Source: an uncultured Vibrio sp.
GTDB taxonomy: Bacteria; Pseudomonadota; Gammaproteobacteria; Enterobacterales; Vibrionaceae
Length of the DNA stretch: 64,000 nucleotides
Assembly: GCF_963675395.1 (NCBI RefSeq)
Contig: NZ_OY776222.1
Coordinates: 124,001 to 188,000, forward strand
Direction: 5' to 3'
Positions 1 through 8,548 of this stretch are shown piece by piece. The position numbers and the translations under genes are program-made. Below the pieces are notes generated by a model. The model saw only the letters and a list, made by a program, of their open reading frames with translations. It had not been told where the DNA came from and ran no database searches. Numbering within the stretch: the stretch's first letter is position 1; the number at the start of each line of letters is the position of its first letter.

Positions 1-386
1 TCATCAATGTTGGTTAATTCAGGATCGAGAGCACCACTCGGACACGCCACCACACACGGAATATCATCACACATTTCACATGGTATATTGCGGGCGTTGA
101 AATATGGCGACCCGGTCGCAACTGGGGACAGTAACGTGGCCAGCTTTAATGTATCGTACGGGCATGCTTGGACACACAACCCGCAACGGATGCAAGCTGA
201 TTCAAAATCGCCTTCCGGCAGAGCACCTGGCGGCTTTATTGGCACACTTTTGGTTTCGCGGGCTTGGCTTTGTAAAGACTGTAGCCCCAATACACAGGCC
301 GCTGCACCAACGCCCATTGCAGTTCGAGCAGTATCACGCAAAAATCGGCGACGACTTTGGGACATTTTTGATGGGAAGGATTTCAT
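1..386 (-). CDS. napG: NapG ferredoxin-type quinol dehydrogenase subunit, 5' part only
   Basis: This is the N-terminal part of NapG, a periplasmic iron-sulfur protein that passes electrons from the quinol pool towards the NapAB nitrate reductase; the rest lies beyond the window edge. Seen in the reverse-strand translation: a twin-arginine signal (SRRRFLRD, about residues 11-18), then PPGALPEG, a first [4Fe-4S] cluster motif [12 protein letters not shown], and a second motif beginning [14 protein letters not shown]. The spacing and the words [10 protein letters not shown] and PSGALDPE match known NapG proteins closely. Two ATG codons lie side by side (389 and 386); a GAGGA ribosome site is 6 bases before the second, so 386 is preferred. 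An FNR-type site about 100 bp upstream fits anaerobic control. Confidence 0.92.
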   Translation of the reverse strand, partial: MKSFPSKMSQSRRRFLRDTARTAMGVGAAACVLGLQSLQSQARETKSVPIKPPGALPEGDFESACIRCGLCVQACPYDTLKLATLLSPVATGSPYFNARNIPCEMCDDIPCVVACPSGALDPELTNID

Positions 387-479
387 CATGTTTCCTCAAA
401 GAAGCTCCTTTATCAAGTTAAGCATAAATAGCCCGAAACGCAGTGCTTCCCTATACCCCATAAGAGGTAACCCTAACCT

Positions 480-608
480 CTATTGATTCAAATCAACTAC
501 AGAGCCTATACACTTCACACTTTGACAACCTTCCTCTTTGCGCTCAAAGCGAATTCGCCACCACTTACTATCAATGCGTAAATCTTTAGTATAAAAATCC
601 AACAACAT
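480..608 (-). CDS. Possible small or remnant ORF upstream of napG (42 codons)
   Basis: A minus-strand reading frame of 42 codons starts at an ATG at 608 and ends with TAG at 480-482. It contains FYTKDLRIDSKWWRIRF and FERKEEGCQSVKC, which look protein-like in composition. I do not recognise it. It has no convincing ribosome site, and the FNR box overlaps its last codons, so it could be the tail of a decayed gene or chance. Confidence 0.2.
   Translation of the reverse strand: MLLDFYTKDLRIDSKWWRIRFERKEEGCQSVKCIGSVVDLNQ
483..496. promoter_or_regulatory. FNR-type box upstream of napG
   Basis: TTGATTCAAATCAA is a perfect match to the FNR consensus TTGAT-N4-ATCAA. It lies about 97 bp upstream of the napG start on the minus strand. 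Known role: FNR activates nap genes when oxygen is absent. Binding here is inferred from the match and the neighbouring gene. Confidence 0.65.
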
Positions 609-846
609 TTCAATCTTGTCGGCATGTTCAGCCTTAAATTACTATATAAACTCAAGATAATAAAATTATAACCAATTGATTTTAAAAATATAAATTCGAA
701 AAAGACTAAGAAATACTATTCCAAATAAAAAAAGCGGCCAGATTAAGTAAAAACAAATACATAGGAGATAAGCATGGAAAGAATCGTACGTCCGACCACG
801 GTTTAAGATGCAACAGTGCTCTGTACTCGAGGCTTTTTCAATTAGG

Positions 847-1815
847 CTACGCTTTCAGTGACGAAATAGCTCTCGCGGTCAATGTTTCTGTGTAGGGGTT
901 TATTTTCCAATGACCCGGACTCCAGCCTTTTACAAAACGTTGAAAGTCAGCCCAAGCGATAGCAAACAGTGGACGCCACGCTCGCTCGACATCGTTAGGA
1001 TCGAGGTGCGGCTGGTAGATTTGAAGTGCTTGCATCAATTGTGCGAAATAGATATCGAGTACCCAACTTTCCATTTCAGAGCATGCTTCTGGCTCGACCG
1101 CGCTACTCATAAACAACGCGACATCTTTCATAGCACAGCCATGGCCTACGTATTGAAAATCCACCGCTGCAACCGCAGATTCTGAGTCATCAAAACAGAA
1201 GTTTGCTAATTTGGCATCCCCATGGACAATGGTTTGATACTTTGCGCAGGTCAGTGTGTTATCAATTAATATCGCGACTTGTTTTAACTCTCTATCTTGT
1301 AAAGCTTCTAATTCATCAGGACGAGTCGATAAATGCCAATAGGTTCCGGTTTTCCATAGTTTATTGTTGTGAACACCGATATAGCGAGCATGAAAATGTG
1401 CTAACCATGAGAGGCAAGCCTGCAAATGTTTTTTGGACGCTTTAGTCATCACTTTGGGAAATCCCGCTTGCGCGAGATCTTCCATAACGATCAGCCATTC
1501 GTTATCCGCTTGAAAGCATTTCAATCCTTTTGGAATTCGACAGCGTTCATCGATAGGTTGACTAAAATGTTCATACCAACTGACTTCTACCTGATAAGAG
1601 TGCAGCTTACGTTGATGAGAGCGATCGGTATTCCAACCTCGCGGGTGTTCTGATGGTTTAGGAAGCGTCACATGCTTTACAATGACTGAGCCCTTCGGGA
1701 ATTTAAGTCGCACCAGTTCACCGTAACCACCCCAAAGTGATTGAATTACTTCGACCGAAGTGAGTTTACCAAGGTTTCGCTCGTCACCGATGTTTTGGTA
1801 TAGAGGGTTAATCAT
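847..1815 (-). CDS. Choline-kinase-like / EcKL-type small-molecule phosphotransferase
   Basis: A 322-residue cytoplasmic protein of the aminoglycoside-phosphotransferase / ecdysteroid-kinase-like fold. The catalytic loop HGDAKLANF begins at His198 and is followed about 20 residues later by AVDFQYVGHG, which supplies the metal-binding Asp (DFQ instead of the kinase DFG). The N-terminal part (about 25-50) carries the glycine-containing nucleotide loop LWGGYGELVRLKF. Family members phosphorylate hydroxyl groups of small molecules; the substrate here cannot be told from sequence. It starts 8 bases after the end of the GNAT gene, so the two form an operon with the acetyltransferase first. Confidence 0.8.
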   Translation of the reverse strand: MINPLYQNIGDERNLGKLTSVEVIQSLWGGYGELVRLKFPKGSVIVKHVTLPKPSEHPRGWNTDRSHQRKLHSYQVEVSWYEHFSQPIDERCRIPKGLKCFQADNEWLIVMEDLAQAGFPKVMTKASKKHLQACLSWLAHFHARYIGVHNNKLWKTGTYWHLSTRPDELEALQDRELKQVAILIDNTLTCAKYQTIVHGDAKLANFCFDDSESAVAAVDFQYVGHGCAMKDVALFMSSAVEPEACSEMESWVLDIYFAQLMQALQIYQPHLDPNDVERAWRPLFAIAWADFQRFVKGWSPGHWKINPYTETLTARAISSLKA

Positions 1816-1823
1816 TTATGCCC

Positions 1824-2099
1824 CTATGCCAATAGATGTGCCCATTGTTGATTTTTACCAATGTAGTGCCCGACATAAGGACAAGCCGGGACAATTTTGT
1901 AGCCCAATGATTCAATTTCTGGCAGCACAGCCTCCATCATCACCTTACCGCAACCTTTACCTCTCAGCTCTTCAGGAACCACTGTTGACGTGATATGCAT
2001 TTCGCCATTGTGCAGTTGATACACAACTTTGGCGCTGAAGCCTTGCTCTAGTTCAACCCAGAAAAGGCCCTTTTCGACGTCGTGAGTCACTTTTTGCAT
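1824..2099 (-). CDS. Short GNAT-family N-acetyltransferase (YidJ/CG-type)
   Basis: A 91-residue single-domain protein of the short GCN5-related acetyltransferase group (PF14542 type). The acetyl-CoA loop is seen as VVPEELRGKGCGKVMMEAVL (about residues 38-57), corresponding to the RGxGxG motif, and the C-terminus contains the usual CPYVGHYI word. Proteins of this type are poorly characterised; the acceptor is unknown. It is the first gene of a two-gene operon with the kinase-like gene, separated by 8 bases. Confidence 0.82.
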   Translation of the reverse strand: MQKVTHDVEKGLFWVELEQGFSAKVVYQLHNGEMHITSTVVPEELRGKGCGKVMMEAVLPEIESLGYKIVPACPYVGHYIGKNQQWAHLLA

Positions 2100-2218
2100 A
2101 ACTTACTTCCTTATTTTCCTTTAGCTTATTGAATCGAACTATATCACTGAATAAAATCAAAGCCACGCAAGGAAGCCCAGTCATTTCATATCAGCCCCTT
2201 TCAGGTTCGACCGTAATA

Positions 2219-2961
2219 ATGAGAAACATGATAATCAAAGCCATCGATGGCAAGCGACCTTCTCAAAGTAAGAGGGAACCAGAACGTCAGGCGACAACAC
2301 TAAATAGCACCGATGCAATGGCAATGGTTGAGCACGGTAGTGAAGTTTCTTTAAACGTGACCACGCCAGTCGGAACTAAGTTTATGACCACCAGCACCTT
2401 TGTTGGCTGCCATTCAAACCATACCGCACTGGTAGAAGTTCCAAATATCTCAGAAGAAGATCTCAAGTTCTACTTTCAAGAGGGTTTTTGGGTCAACATC
2501 AAAGCCTATTCACAACGTGGTGAAGTGCGGTTATTCCTTTTCGAGCACAAATACAGCATCGCTTAGGTGAACCTTACCCAATATTGGTGCTTAACCTGCC
2601 AAATACGATGCAAGTGTATCAGCTCAGGAAAGAAGTTCGCTATGAGGTCAATTTGAAAGCGCATGTGCGCTTCGAAACACATCGCAATGAATGTGAGATA
2701 AGAGATATTTCACGAAGTGGCTGCCGCTTCGTGACTTCTCCCATGAGTCGTCCGCTACAAATTGGTGATCTGATTTCGTTAGATTTAGCCATTCCCGAGG
2801 AAAACCGCATGCTCGCGCCACTGAATGGTCGAATCTGTAATTTGCAAAAATCGACACATTATTCCCGCTATGGCGTGGAGTTTGATTACGTAGGCAAAAC
2901 TAATGCAAAGCGCTTACTGAGCAACCTCAAATTTGACGGCACAAAACTCACGTTAAAGTAG
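2219..2961 (+). pseudogene. plzD: PlzD-type c-di-GMP receptor (PilZN-PilZ), split by a one-base frameshift
   Basis: Two adjacent reading frames together make one YcgR/PlzD-like protein of about 247 residues, close to the length of V. cholerae PlzD (VCA0042). The first frame (PilZN domain) ends at TAG 2564-2566; the PilZ domain lies in the next frame. In that second frame the sequence upstream of the apparent TTG start (2584) still reads as protein (PFRAQIQHRLGEPYPILVLN) back to a stop at 2521-2523, as expected of a PlzD linker. Inserting one A near 2524-2526 (gaagt to gaaagt) restores the full frame. The c-di-GMP residues RxxxR (RKEVR) and DxSxxG (DISRSG) are intact. ATG 2219 is the likely start although TTG 2129 is in frame. 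The frameshift is real or a read error at a short A run. Confidence 0.75.
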
Positions 2962-3005
2962 TTCCGATACTTACTTCACTGTTCTTCCTGTGCAAAATAG
3001 AATAT

Positions 3006-3030
3006 AAAAAGGCACTGAATGTGCCTTTTT
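3006..3030. terminator. Bidirectional intrinsic terminator
   Basis: Inverted repeat with arms AAAAAGGCAC and GTGCCTTTTT around a 5-base loop. It lies between the 3' ends of plzD and the convergent Lon-type protease gene, so it can serve both. Confidence 0.9.
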
Positions 3031-3075
3031 CTAATGTAGTTCAATCAGAAACTGACGCTTTTGGCCATATCAGGT

Positions 3076-5436
3076 CTACTTTCTCAACGCATTGAGCTTC
3101 GCTTGCGCAAGGCCAAAAATAGTGTCAATCGGGTAAGAACCTTCTTCTGTTGGCTCCCCGGCCACTTTTCCGGTGAACAGCTCAATCGCTTCGGTGACAT
3201 GGTCGATCGCCCAGATATTGAACTCTCCCTTATCTACCGCTTTGACAATATCCGCCCGTAACATCAAGTTATGAGCATTAGACGCCGGGATAATTACCCC
3301 CTGCCCTTCATGACGACCTTTAATGACACACACATCAAAAAAGCCTTCAATCTTTTCGTTTACGCCGCCAATAGGCTGCGCTTCTCCAAACTGGTTCATT
3401 GAACCTGTAATGGCGATGTCCTGACGATTTGGTTGTTTAGAAAAAGCAGACACAACCGCGCACAATTCGGCCATACTGGCACTGTCTCCATCAACCCCGC
3501 CATAAGACTGCTCAAAGGTTATCGTGGTCGTCAGCGGAACACGTGCATTCTTGCCAAACACAGACGACAAATACGCCGATAAGATCATGACCCCTTTGGA
3601 GTGAATGCTGCCACCGAGATCGACACTGCGTTCAATATCAATCACTTCACCGTCACCATAGCAAGTGGTCGCGGTAATACGGTTTGGGGCACCAAACATA
3701 TAGTCGCTGGTACTCAGCACAGACAAAGCATTAACTTGCCCAACCGCCGCCCCTTCAGTGCGTATCAAGGTCGTACCATTGACATACGACTCCATGACAC
3801 TGTCACGCAAGCGACTCACACGCATCTCTTGATTCTTCAATGCTTCTTGTACATGCCCGGCACGAATCATATTAGAATTTGCCTGACGTGCTACGTAGTT
3901 TGACTCTCGAAGCAAGTTAGCAATATTCGCAGAATGCAGAGACAGTTTGGATTGGTCTCCTGACAAGCGCGAACTGTATTCGATAATACGGGCAATGGCT
4001 TTCTTATCACAATGCAGCATGTTGTTATCATGGACGACACTAGAAATAAAACGCGCATAGTGCAGCTCAGACTCCGGAGTACGGCTCATTTCATCTTCGA
4101 AATCCGCCGTAACCCGGAACAGCTCGCTAAATTCTGGGTCGTAGTGCTGTAACAATTGATACGTTCGGTAGTCACCAAACAGGATAATTTTGATGTCTAA
4201 AGGAATCGGTTCTGGATCTAATGACACCGCGCCCGTTAACGTCACTTCTTTTTCGAGTGAGGTAAAGCTTAACTGACGAGAGCGAATAGCGCGCTTCAGG
4301 CCATCCCACACATATGGCTGCTCCAGCACTTTCTGCGCGTCCATCAGTAATACGCCACCATTCGCTTTGTGTAGGCTACCCGCACGGATCAGTGAGAAGT
4401 CGGTGAATACCGTGCCTTTGAAGGTCGCCGTTTCAATTGAACCAAACAGCGAGTGATAATTAGGATTTTCTTCAACCACAATCGGGAAGTCACTGTTACA
4501 ACGACTGACCAGTACGTTCACTTTATAGCGGCGCGGTAACTTCTTATCTAAAGACGCGGTTGCTATTTCTCCTTGTTCTCCAGTTTGGTCAAGGAAAATA
4601 TCTGCGTTCTCAACGATGTCTTTTTGCAGGTCTGTAAGGTAAGTTTTGATCTCTGGGTATTGTGAGTAATCATCCTTAAGCGTCTTAATAAAGTGAGTAA
4701 TCACATCCAGTGTTACTTCATCATTTAGCTTTTTGATCTTATCACTAAAGGTTTCTTCCCACTCGGTGAGCTCACGTACCATAGAGCGCAAAGCCACTTC
4801 CAACTCATCAATGGCATCGCTAAATTGCTCTTGCTCTTTTTTGCTCAAAGCATCAAAAGACTCTTCGGTATGCAGCTCATCGCCATTCATCGCGACAAAT
4901 TGGTAATCACCTTGCGTTGTGATCGTCAGGCTGATGCCTTTGTCTTTCGCTTCCTTACTGATACGATCCAACTCATTCTGCTGCTTGCTGGCGAGTTGGT
5001 TTTTTAAACGATCGGCGCGGCTAAAGTACATCTCGTTATCGAATGCTAATGGTAATGCATTGAGCAATTTACCCATTAAGGCTTCTATATCAACTCGCAG
5101 TTTATTCCCAATTCCACATGGCAGCTTCAGCACCTTGGGTGTGCGAGTGTCTTCAAAATTCGCGACATAACACCAATCAAATAACGCACCCACATCGTGT
5201 TGATGACGGTTTAAGTAACGTAAAATCATGGTACGTTTACCCAGACCATTCTGACCGATTGCGTAAATATTGTACCCTTTCTCCTTGATTGACATCGCAA
5301 ACTCAACCGCCTTTTGAGCACGCTCCTGCCCCACGATTTCATCAATAGGAGGTAATTCCTTGGTAGACTTACATGGCATATTCTCTATATCAGCTACAGA
5401 ATACAACTGCTTAGGTTCTAGCCTTAGTATTGCCAT
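3076..5436 (-). CDS. LonB/YcbZ-type ATP-dependent protease
   Basis: A 786-residue cytoplasmic AAA+ serine protease of the Lon superfamily, similar in plan to E. coli YcbZ (LonH). The Walker A loop GQNGLGKRT is at residues 61-69, followed by a long helical insertion (about 150-270), the rest of the AAA_32-type ATPase region, and a C-terminal Lon protease domain. The catalytic dyad is visible: Ser652 in GVDGDSAS and Lys695 in GGVNEKIEG, exactly 43 residues apart as in classical Lon. The N-terminal substrate domain of LonA is missing. ATG 5436 is preceded by AGGAAG at good spacing. It is a single-gene unit ending at the 3006-3030 terminator. Physiological substrates are unknown. Confidence 0.92.
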   Translation of the reverse strand: MAILRLEPKQLYSVADIENMPCKSTKELPPIDEIVGQERAQKAVEFAMSIKEKGYNIYAIGQNGLGKRTMILRYLNRHQHDVGALFDWCYVANFEDTRTPKVLKLPCGIGNKLRVDIEALMGKLLNALPLAFDNEMYFSRADRLKNQLASKQQNELDRISKEAKDKGISLTITTQGDYQFVAMNGDELHTEESFDALSKKEQEQFSDAIDELEVALRSMVRELTEWEETFSDKIKKLNDEVTLDVITHFIKTLKDDYSQYPEIKTYLTDLQKDIVENADIFLDQTGEQGEIATASLDKKLPRRYKVNVLVSRCNSDFPIVVEENPNYHSLFGSIETATFKGTVFTDFSLIRAGSLHKANGGVLLMDAQKVLEQPYVWDGLKRAIRSRQLSFTSLEKEVTLTGAVSLDPEPIPLDIKIILFGDYRTYQLLQHYDPEFSELFRVTADFEDEMSRTPESELHYARFISSVVHDNNMLHCDKKAIARIIEYSSRLSGDQSKLSLHSANIANLLRESNYVARQANSNMIRAGHVQEALKNQEMRVSRLRDSVMESYVNGTTLIRTEGAAVGQVNALSVLSTSDYMFGAPNRITATTCYGDGEVIDIERSVDLGGSIHSKGVMILSAYLSSVFGKNARVPLTTTITFEQSYGGVDGDSASMAELCAVVSAFSKQPNRQDIAITGSMNQFGEAQPIGGVNEKIEGFFDVCVIKGRHEGQGVIIPASNAHNLMLRADIVKAVDKGEFNIWAIDHVTEAIELFTGKVAGEPTEEGSYPIDTIFGLAQAKLNALRK

Positions 5437-5573
5437 ATCCGCTTCCTTTTTCTTATTGTGTTCAATTGAGTGTAGAGATTATTTGTTTAATTTTAAGTGA
5501 TTTACATTACATCACGGCCTAACCGAACACTTTATGAGCAACCAAACAAAAAAAATGACAACAACACACACTT

Positions 5574-5592
5574 GCAATTGATAACCATTTTC
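5574..5592. promoter_or_regulatory. Possible Fur box upstream of the TPR-like gene
   Basis: The 19-mer starting GCAATTGATAACCATTTTC matches 14 of 19 positions of the Fur consensus (GATAATGATWATCATTATC). It lies 38 bp before the ATG at 5631, a sensible place for iron repression. This is a match by eye, without a weight-matrix score. Confidence 0.45.
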
Positions 5593-5630
5593 ATTTAATA
5601 TCATGTTCAACCTAATTTGGGGAGTTGAAC

Positions 5631-6128
5631 ATGGATATTGAGCAATGCTGGATGCGCTACATGAAAGCTGGGCAATTGATACAACAGGGGCACTGGCCTG
5701 AAGCTCATCGTCTATATCAAGACGTACTTAATCATTTACCCAATCACATCCATACAGCGTTAGAAAACGCTCAGACCAAACCCTGCCAATTTATTTGTCT
5801 TATTAGCGGACTACGTGATGCTAGCGTGGCTCAGTCAGAAATTCTCAACAGACTCGGTTCGCAACGTGAAGCTTTTTCAGTACTCAACCAAACTTATGCG
5901 TTATTTCAGTTCTTACAGCTGGAAAGCCATGATCTGATTGAGCGCTTAAGTCACCTACTCGCGCAGCAAAGTGAAGACTTACTTGCACATATGGCAGCAT
6001 TTTGTACCGCACAACGTAACGCGGAGTGGATGATTGAATTACAACACGTGACTCATGCACACGAACAATTTTTACATTTGCAGGCGATGATATCTGGCGA
6101 ATCAGCCAATATGCGTCTCTACAATTAA
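5631..6128 (+). CDS. TPR-like hypothetical protein, possibly iron-regulated
   Basis: A 165-residue, mostly helical, probably cytoplasmic protein that I do not recognise by name. Residues about 10-40 (GQLIQQGHWPEAHRLYQDVL) have the alternating small/aromatic pattern of one tetratricopeptide repeat, and a second helical hairpin (about 75-100) may be a degenerate repeat. It has no signal peptide or membrane segment. ATG 5631 has GGGGAG 6 bases upstream; an upstream in-frame TTG at 5625 is immediately after that site and unlikely. A possible Fur box precedes it, which would put it under iron control. It has no operon partner. Confidence 0.72.
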   Translation: MDIEQCWMRYMKAGQLIQQGHWPEAHRLYQDVLNHLPNHIHTALENAQTKPCQFICLISGLRDASVAQSEILNRLGSQREAFSVLNQTYALFQFLQLESHDLIERLSHLLAQQSEDLLAHMAAFCTAQRNAEWMIELQHVTHAHEQFLHLQAMISGESANMRLYN

Positions 6129-6290
6129 GCCTCAATCCCTGATTTCGAAGCGACGCATAAACTGGCACAGAAAACTTTTTATTCACTGAAAATGGGCATA
6201 GCTGCCTTTCGGTTTGGCCGCCGAGACTGGTTGGTTCCAAGAGTCAGACTTAGTCAATCCGACTCCCTATACTGAGTTCCCCCAACCATG

Positions 6291-6322
6291 AAAAATGCCG
6301 CGATTCTGTCGCGGCATTTTTT
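6291..6322. terminator. Bidirectional intrinsic terminator
   Basis: Perfect 12-bp stem, AAAAATGCCGCG and CGCGGCATTTTT, with a 7-base loop, between the convergent TPR-like gene and the prolyl oligopeptidase gene. Confidence 0.93.
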
Positions 6323-6349
6323 ATTCTTATCACTTATTGTGGCTAGTGG

Positions 6350-8383
6350 TTATACAGACTCAATTCCCATGTTGTACAAGGTGAATGCATAGATATCGGT
6401 AGTGAGGTCAATTTGTTTACTGAGCGGCATGCCAGCACCGTGCCCTGCATTGACATCAATTCGGATCAATACTGGGTGTTCGCCCTGATGTTTATCTTGC
6501 AGTTCAGCTATAAACTTGTAGGAGTGAGCAGGCACTACGCGGTCATCATGATCAGCGGTAGTCACTAGCGTTGCAGGGTATTGCACGCCCTCTTTCACAT
6601 TATGTACTGGCGAGTATCCAAGCAGATACTGGAACATCTCTTCACTTTGCTCAGACGTACCAAAATCGTACTTCCAGCCTTCGCCAGACGTGAATGTATG
6701 ATATCGAAGCATATCAAGCACTCCAACAGCAGGCAGTGCCACTTTGAACAGCTCTGGACGTTGAGTCATGCACGCACCAACTAACAACCCGCCATTCGAA
6801 CCACCACGGATCGCCAGGCGCTCTGAACTCGTGTAATTGTTCTCGATTAAGTATTCCGCAGCAGCAATGAAGTCGTCAAACACGTTCTGCTTTTGCTGCT
6901 GAATACCAGCATTGTGCCACGCCTTTCCATATTCGCCACCACCTCGCATATTCGCTACAGCATAAATGCCCCCCAGCTCAAGCCAATTGGCCACGTTGCT
7001 AGAGAACATTGGGGTTAGGCTGATATTAAAACCACCATATCCGTAGAGCATTGTCGGTGCAGTGCCATCAAATTGAGTGCCTTTCTTATACGAGATGATC
7101 ATCGGTACTTGCGTGCCATCTTTTGAGGTGTAGAAAACCTGCTTTGACTCATAGTCGTTGCGATCAAATGGCGCTTTAGATTCTTGATAAAGCTGCGATT
7201 CACCTGATTCCACATCAAAAGAGAAAATCGTCGCAGGCGTGACGTAATTGGTGAAAGTGTAGTAAAGCGTGGTTTGTTCTGTCTTCCCAGCTAAACCATA
7301 TGCCGTGCCTTCGCTCGGTAATTCAACATCACGGACCCATTCACCCTGGTAGTTGAACTGCTGTACTTTCGACAGAACATCAACCATGTAAGTAGCAAAT
7401 AAATAGCCGCCACCTTTCCCCACTTCTAACGGCTGCTCTTGCTCTGCAATGACCTCTGCCCATTGTGAGGTTTGCGTGTTGTAACTAACGACTTTGCCAT
7501 TTGGCGCATCAAGGTTGGTATAAAACAGCAGGGTTTCATCCTGATTATCGATCAGGTAAGTATCGCCTTGCGTGGTTTCACGTAACGTCACAATCTCTTG
7601 TGCCGCTGAGTTCAAGTCGACATAAAACAGGCGGTTGCCGGAAGTCGATTCTGCGCCAGAGATAATTAAGTAGCGATCATCGGTCGTTGTTGACGCGAAT
7701 ATATAGCGATGCGTCTGAGAGTCCAATCCGCCAAACACGACTTTATCTTCCGACTGCGCGGTCCCCAGTTCATGATAGTAAAGTTTATGCTGCTCGGTAC
7801 GCGCAGAAAGTTCACTGCCTTGTGGCTTATCGTAACTGGAATAGTAGAAGCCTTTACTGCCTAACCAGGAAATCGAGGTAAATTTCGCGTCGACAATTTC
7901 TGGCTCCAACTGAGCTTTGGTTTCCACATCGAGCACAAAGATCTTACGCCAGTCACTGCCACCTTCAGAGATAGAGTACGCGACTAAACGGTTATCTTTT
8001 GAAAAGCTCACTTCACCAAGAGAAGTGGTCCCCTCTTCAGAAAAGGTGTTAGGGTCTAAAAATACTTCCGCCTCACCCTCTCCTCTACGACGATAAAGTA
8101 CGCTTTGGTTTTGCAAACCATCATTTTTATAAAAATAGGTGTAATCGCCGCGAACAAATGGCTGCGAGTATTTTTCATAGTTTTGGCTATTTGCGACCAG
8201 ATCGCGGATTTTCTGGCGATAAGGGATCTGGCCAAGTAAATCAAAAGTCACCGAGTTTTGGCTTGAAACCCAGTTTGCGGTTTCTTCACTACGGTCATCT
8301 TCTAACCAGCGATAAGGATCAGCGATGTCGTGTCCAAAGTAATTGTCCACGACAGAATCTTTACGAGTTTTTGGATAATGCAT
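6350..8383 (-). CDS. Prolyl oligopeptidase (family S9A)
   Basis: A 677-residue serine peptidase that cleaves short peptides after proline. The N-terminal two thirds show the repetitive pattern of the seven-bladed beta-propeller (words such as YRWLEDDRSEET near residue 23), and the C-terminal alpha/beta-hydrolase domain carries the triad: Ser529 in GGSNGG, the Asp region TADHDDRVVP, and His648 in NAGHGAGMP. The length fits the family (about 680-710). It has no signal peptide, so it is cytoplasmic or released by lysis. The ribosome site before ATG 8383 is weak. It is transcribed alone, ending at the 6291-6322 terminator. Confidence 0.94.
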   Translation of the reverse strand: MHYPKTRKDSVVDNYFGHDIADPYRWLEDDRSEETANWVSSQNSVTFDLLGQIPYRQKIRDLVANSQNYEKYSQPFVRGDYTYFYKNDGLQNQSVLYRRRGEGEAEVFLDPNTFSEEGTTSLGEVSFSKDNRLVAYSISEGGSDWRKIFVLDVETKAQLEPEIVDAKFTSISWLGSKGFYYSSYDKPQGSELSARTEQHKLYYHELGTAQSEDKVVFGGLDSQTHRYIFASTTTDDRYLIISGAESTSGNRLFYVDLNSAAQEIVTLRETTQGDTYLIDNQDETLLFYTNLDAPNGKVVSYNTQTSQWAEVIAEQEQPLEVGKGGGYLFATYMVDVLSKVQQFNYQGEWVRDVELPSEGTAYGLAGKTEQTTLYYTFTNYVTPATIFSFDVESGESQLYQESKAPFDRNDYESKQVFYTSKDGTQVPMIISYKKGTQFDGTAPTMLYGYGGFNISLTPMFSSNVANWLELGGIYAVANMRGGGEYGKAWHNAGIQQQKQNVFDDFIAAAEYLIENNYTSSERLAIRGGSNGGLLVGACMTQRPELFKVALPAVGVLDMLRYHTFTSGEGWKYDFGTSEQSEEMFQYLLGYSPVHNVKEGVQYPATLVTTADHDDRVVPAHSYKFIAELQDKHQGEHPVLIRIDVNAGHGAGMPLSKQIDLTTDIYAFTLYNMGIESV

Positions 8384-8548
8384 AACGTCCGTGTTGCTCC
8401 ACTTTATTTTGTTTTAATTTTAATTGAGAGTAATTATCAACACATACCTTAGGGCGCGAATATTTGATTTCAACTAAAAGATTGAAACATTTATTAAATT
8501 GCTACCTAACACGCAGTTTGAAATGACTTGGGCATGTACCCAAAGCCA

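Larger units (their letters stand above)
387..846. other. Intergenic stretch between napG and the kinase gene
   Basis: About 460 bases without a confident gene. It holds the FNR box (483-496), the weak minus-strand ORF at 480-608, an AT-rich segment (about 640-735), and at 774-806 a plus-strand ten-codon ORF (MERIVRPTTV) placed 6 bases after a strong AGGAG ribosome site. The stretch looks like a region where a gene has been lost. Confidence 0.5.

Noticed and set aside
7-486. Plus-strand open frames at the left edge (to 159 codons)
   Set aside because: They are antisense to napG, whose Fe-S motifs and Tat signal are clear on the minus strand.
6129-6290. Possible tRNA-like hairpins before the 6291 terminator
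   Set aside because: Short GAGTC/GACTC pairing exists, but no cloverleaf or conserved tRNA bases can be drawn.
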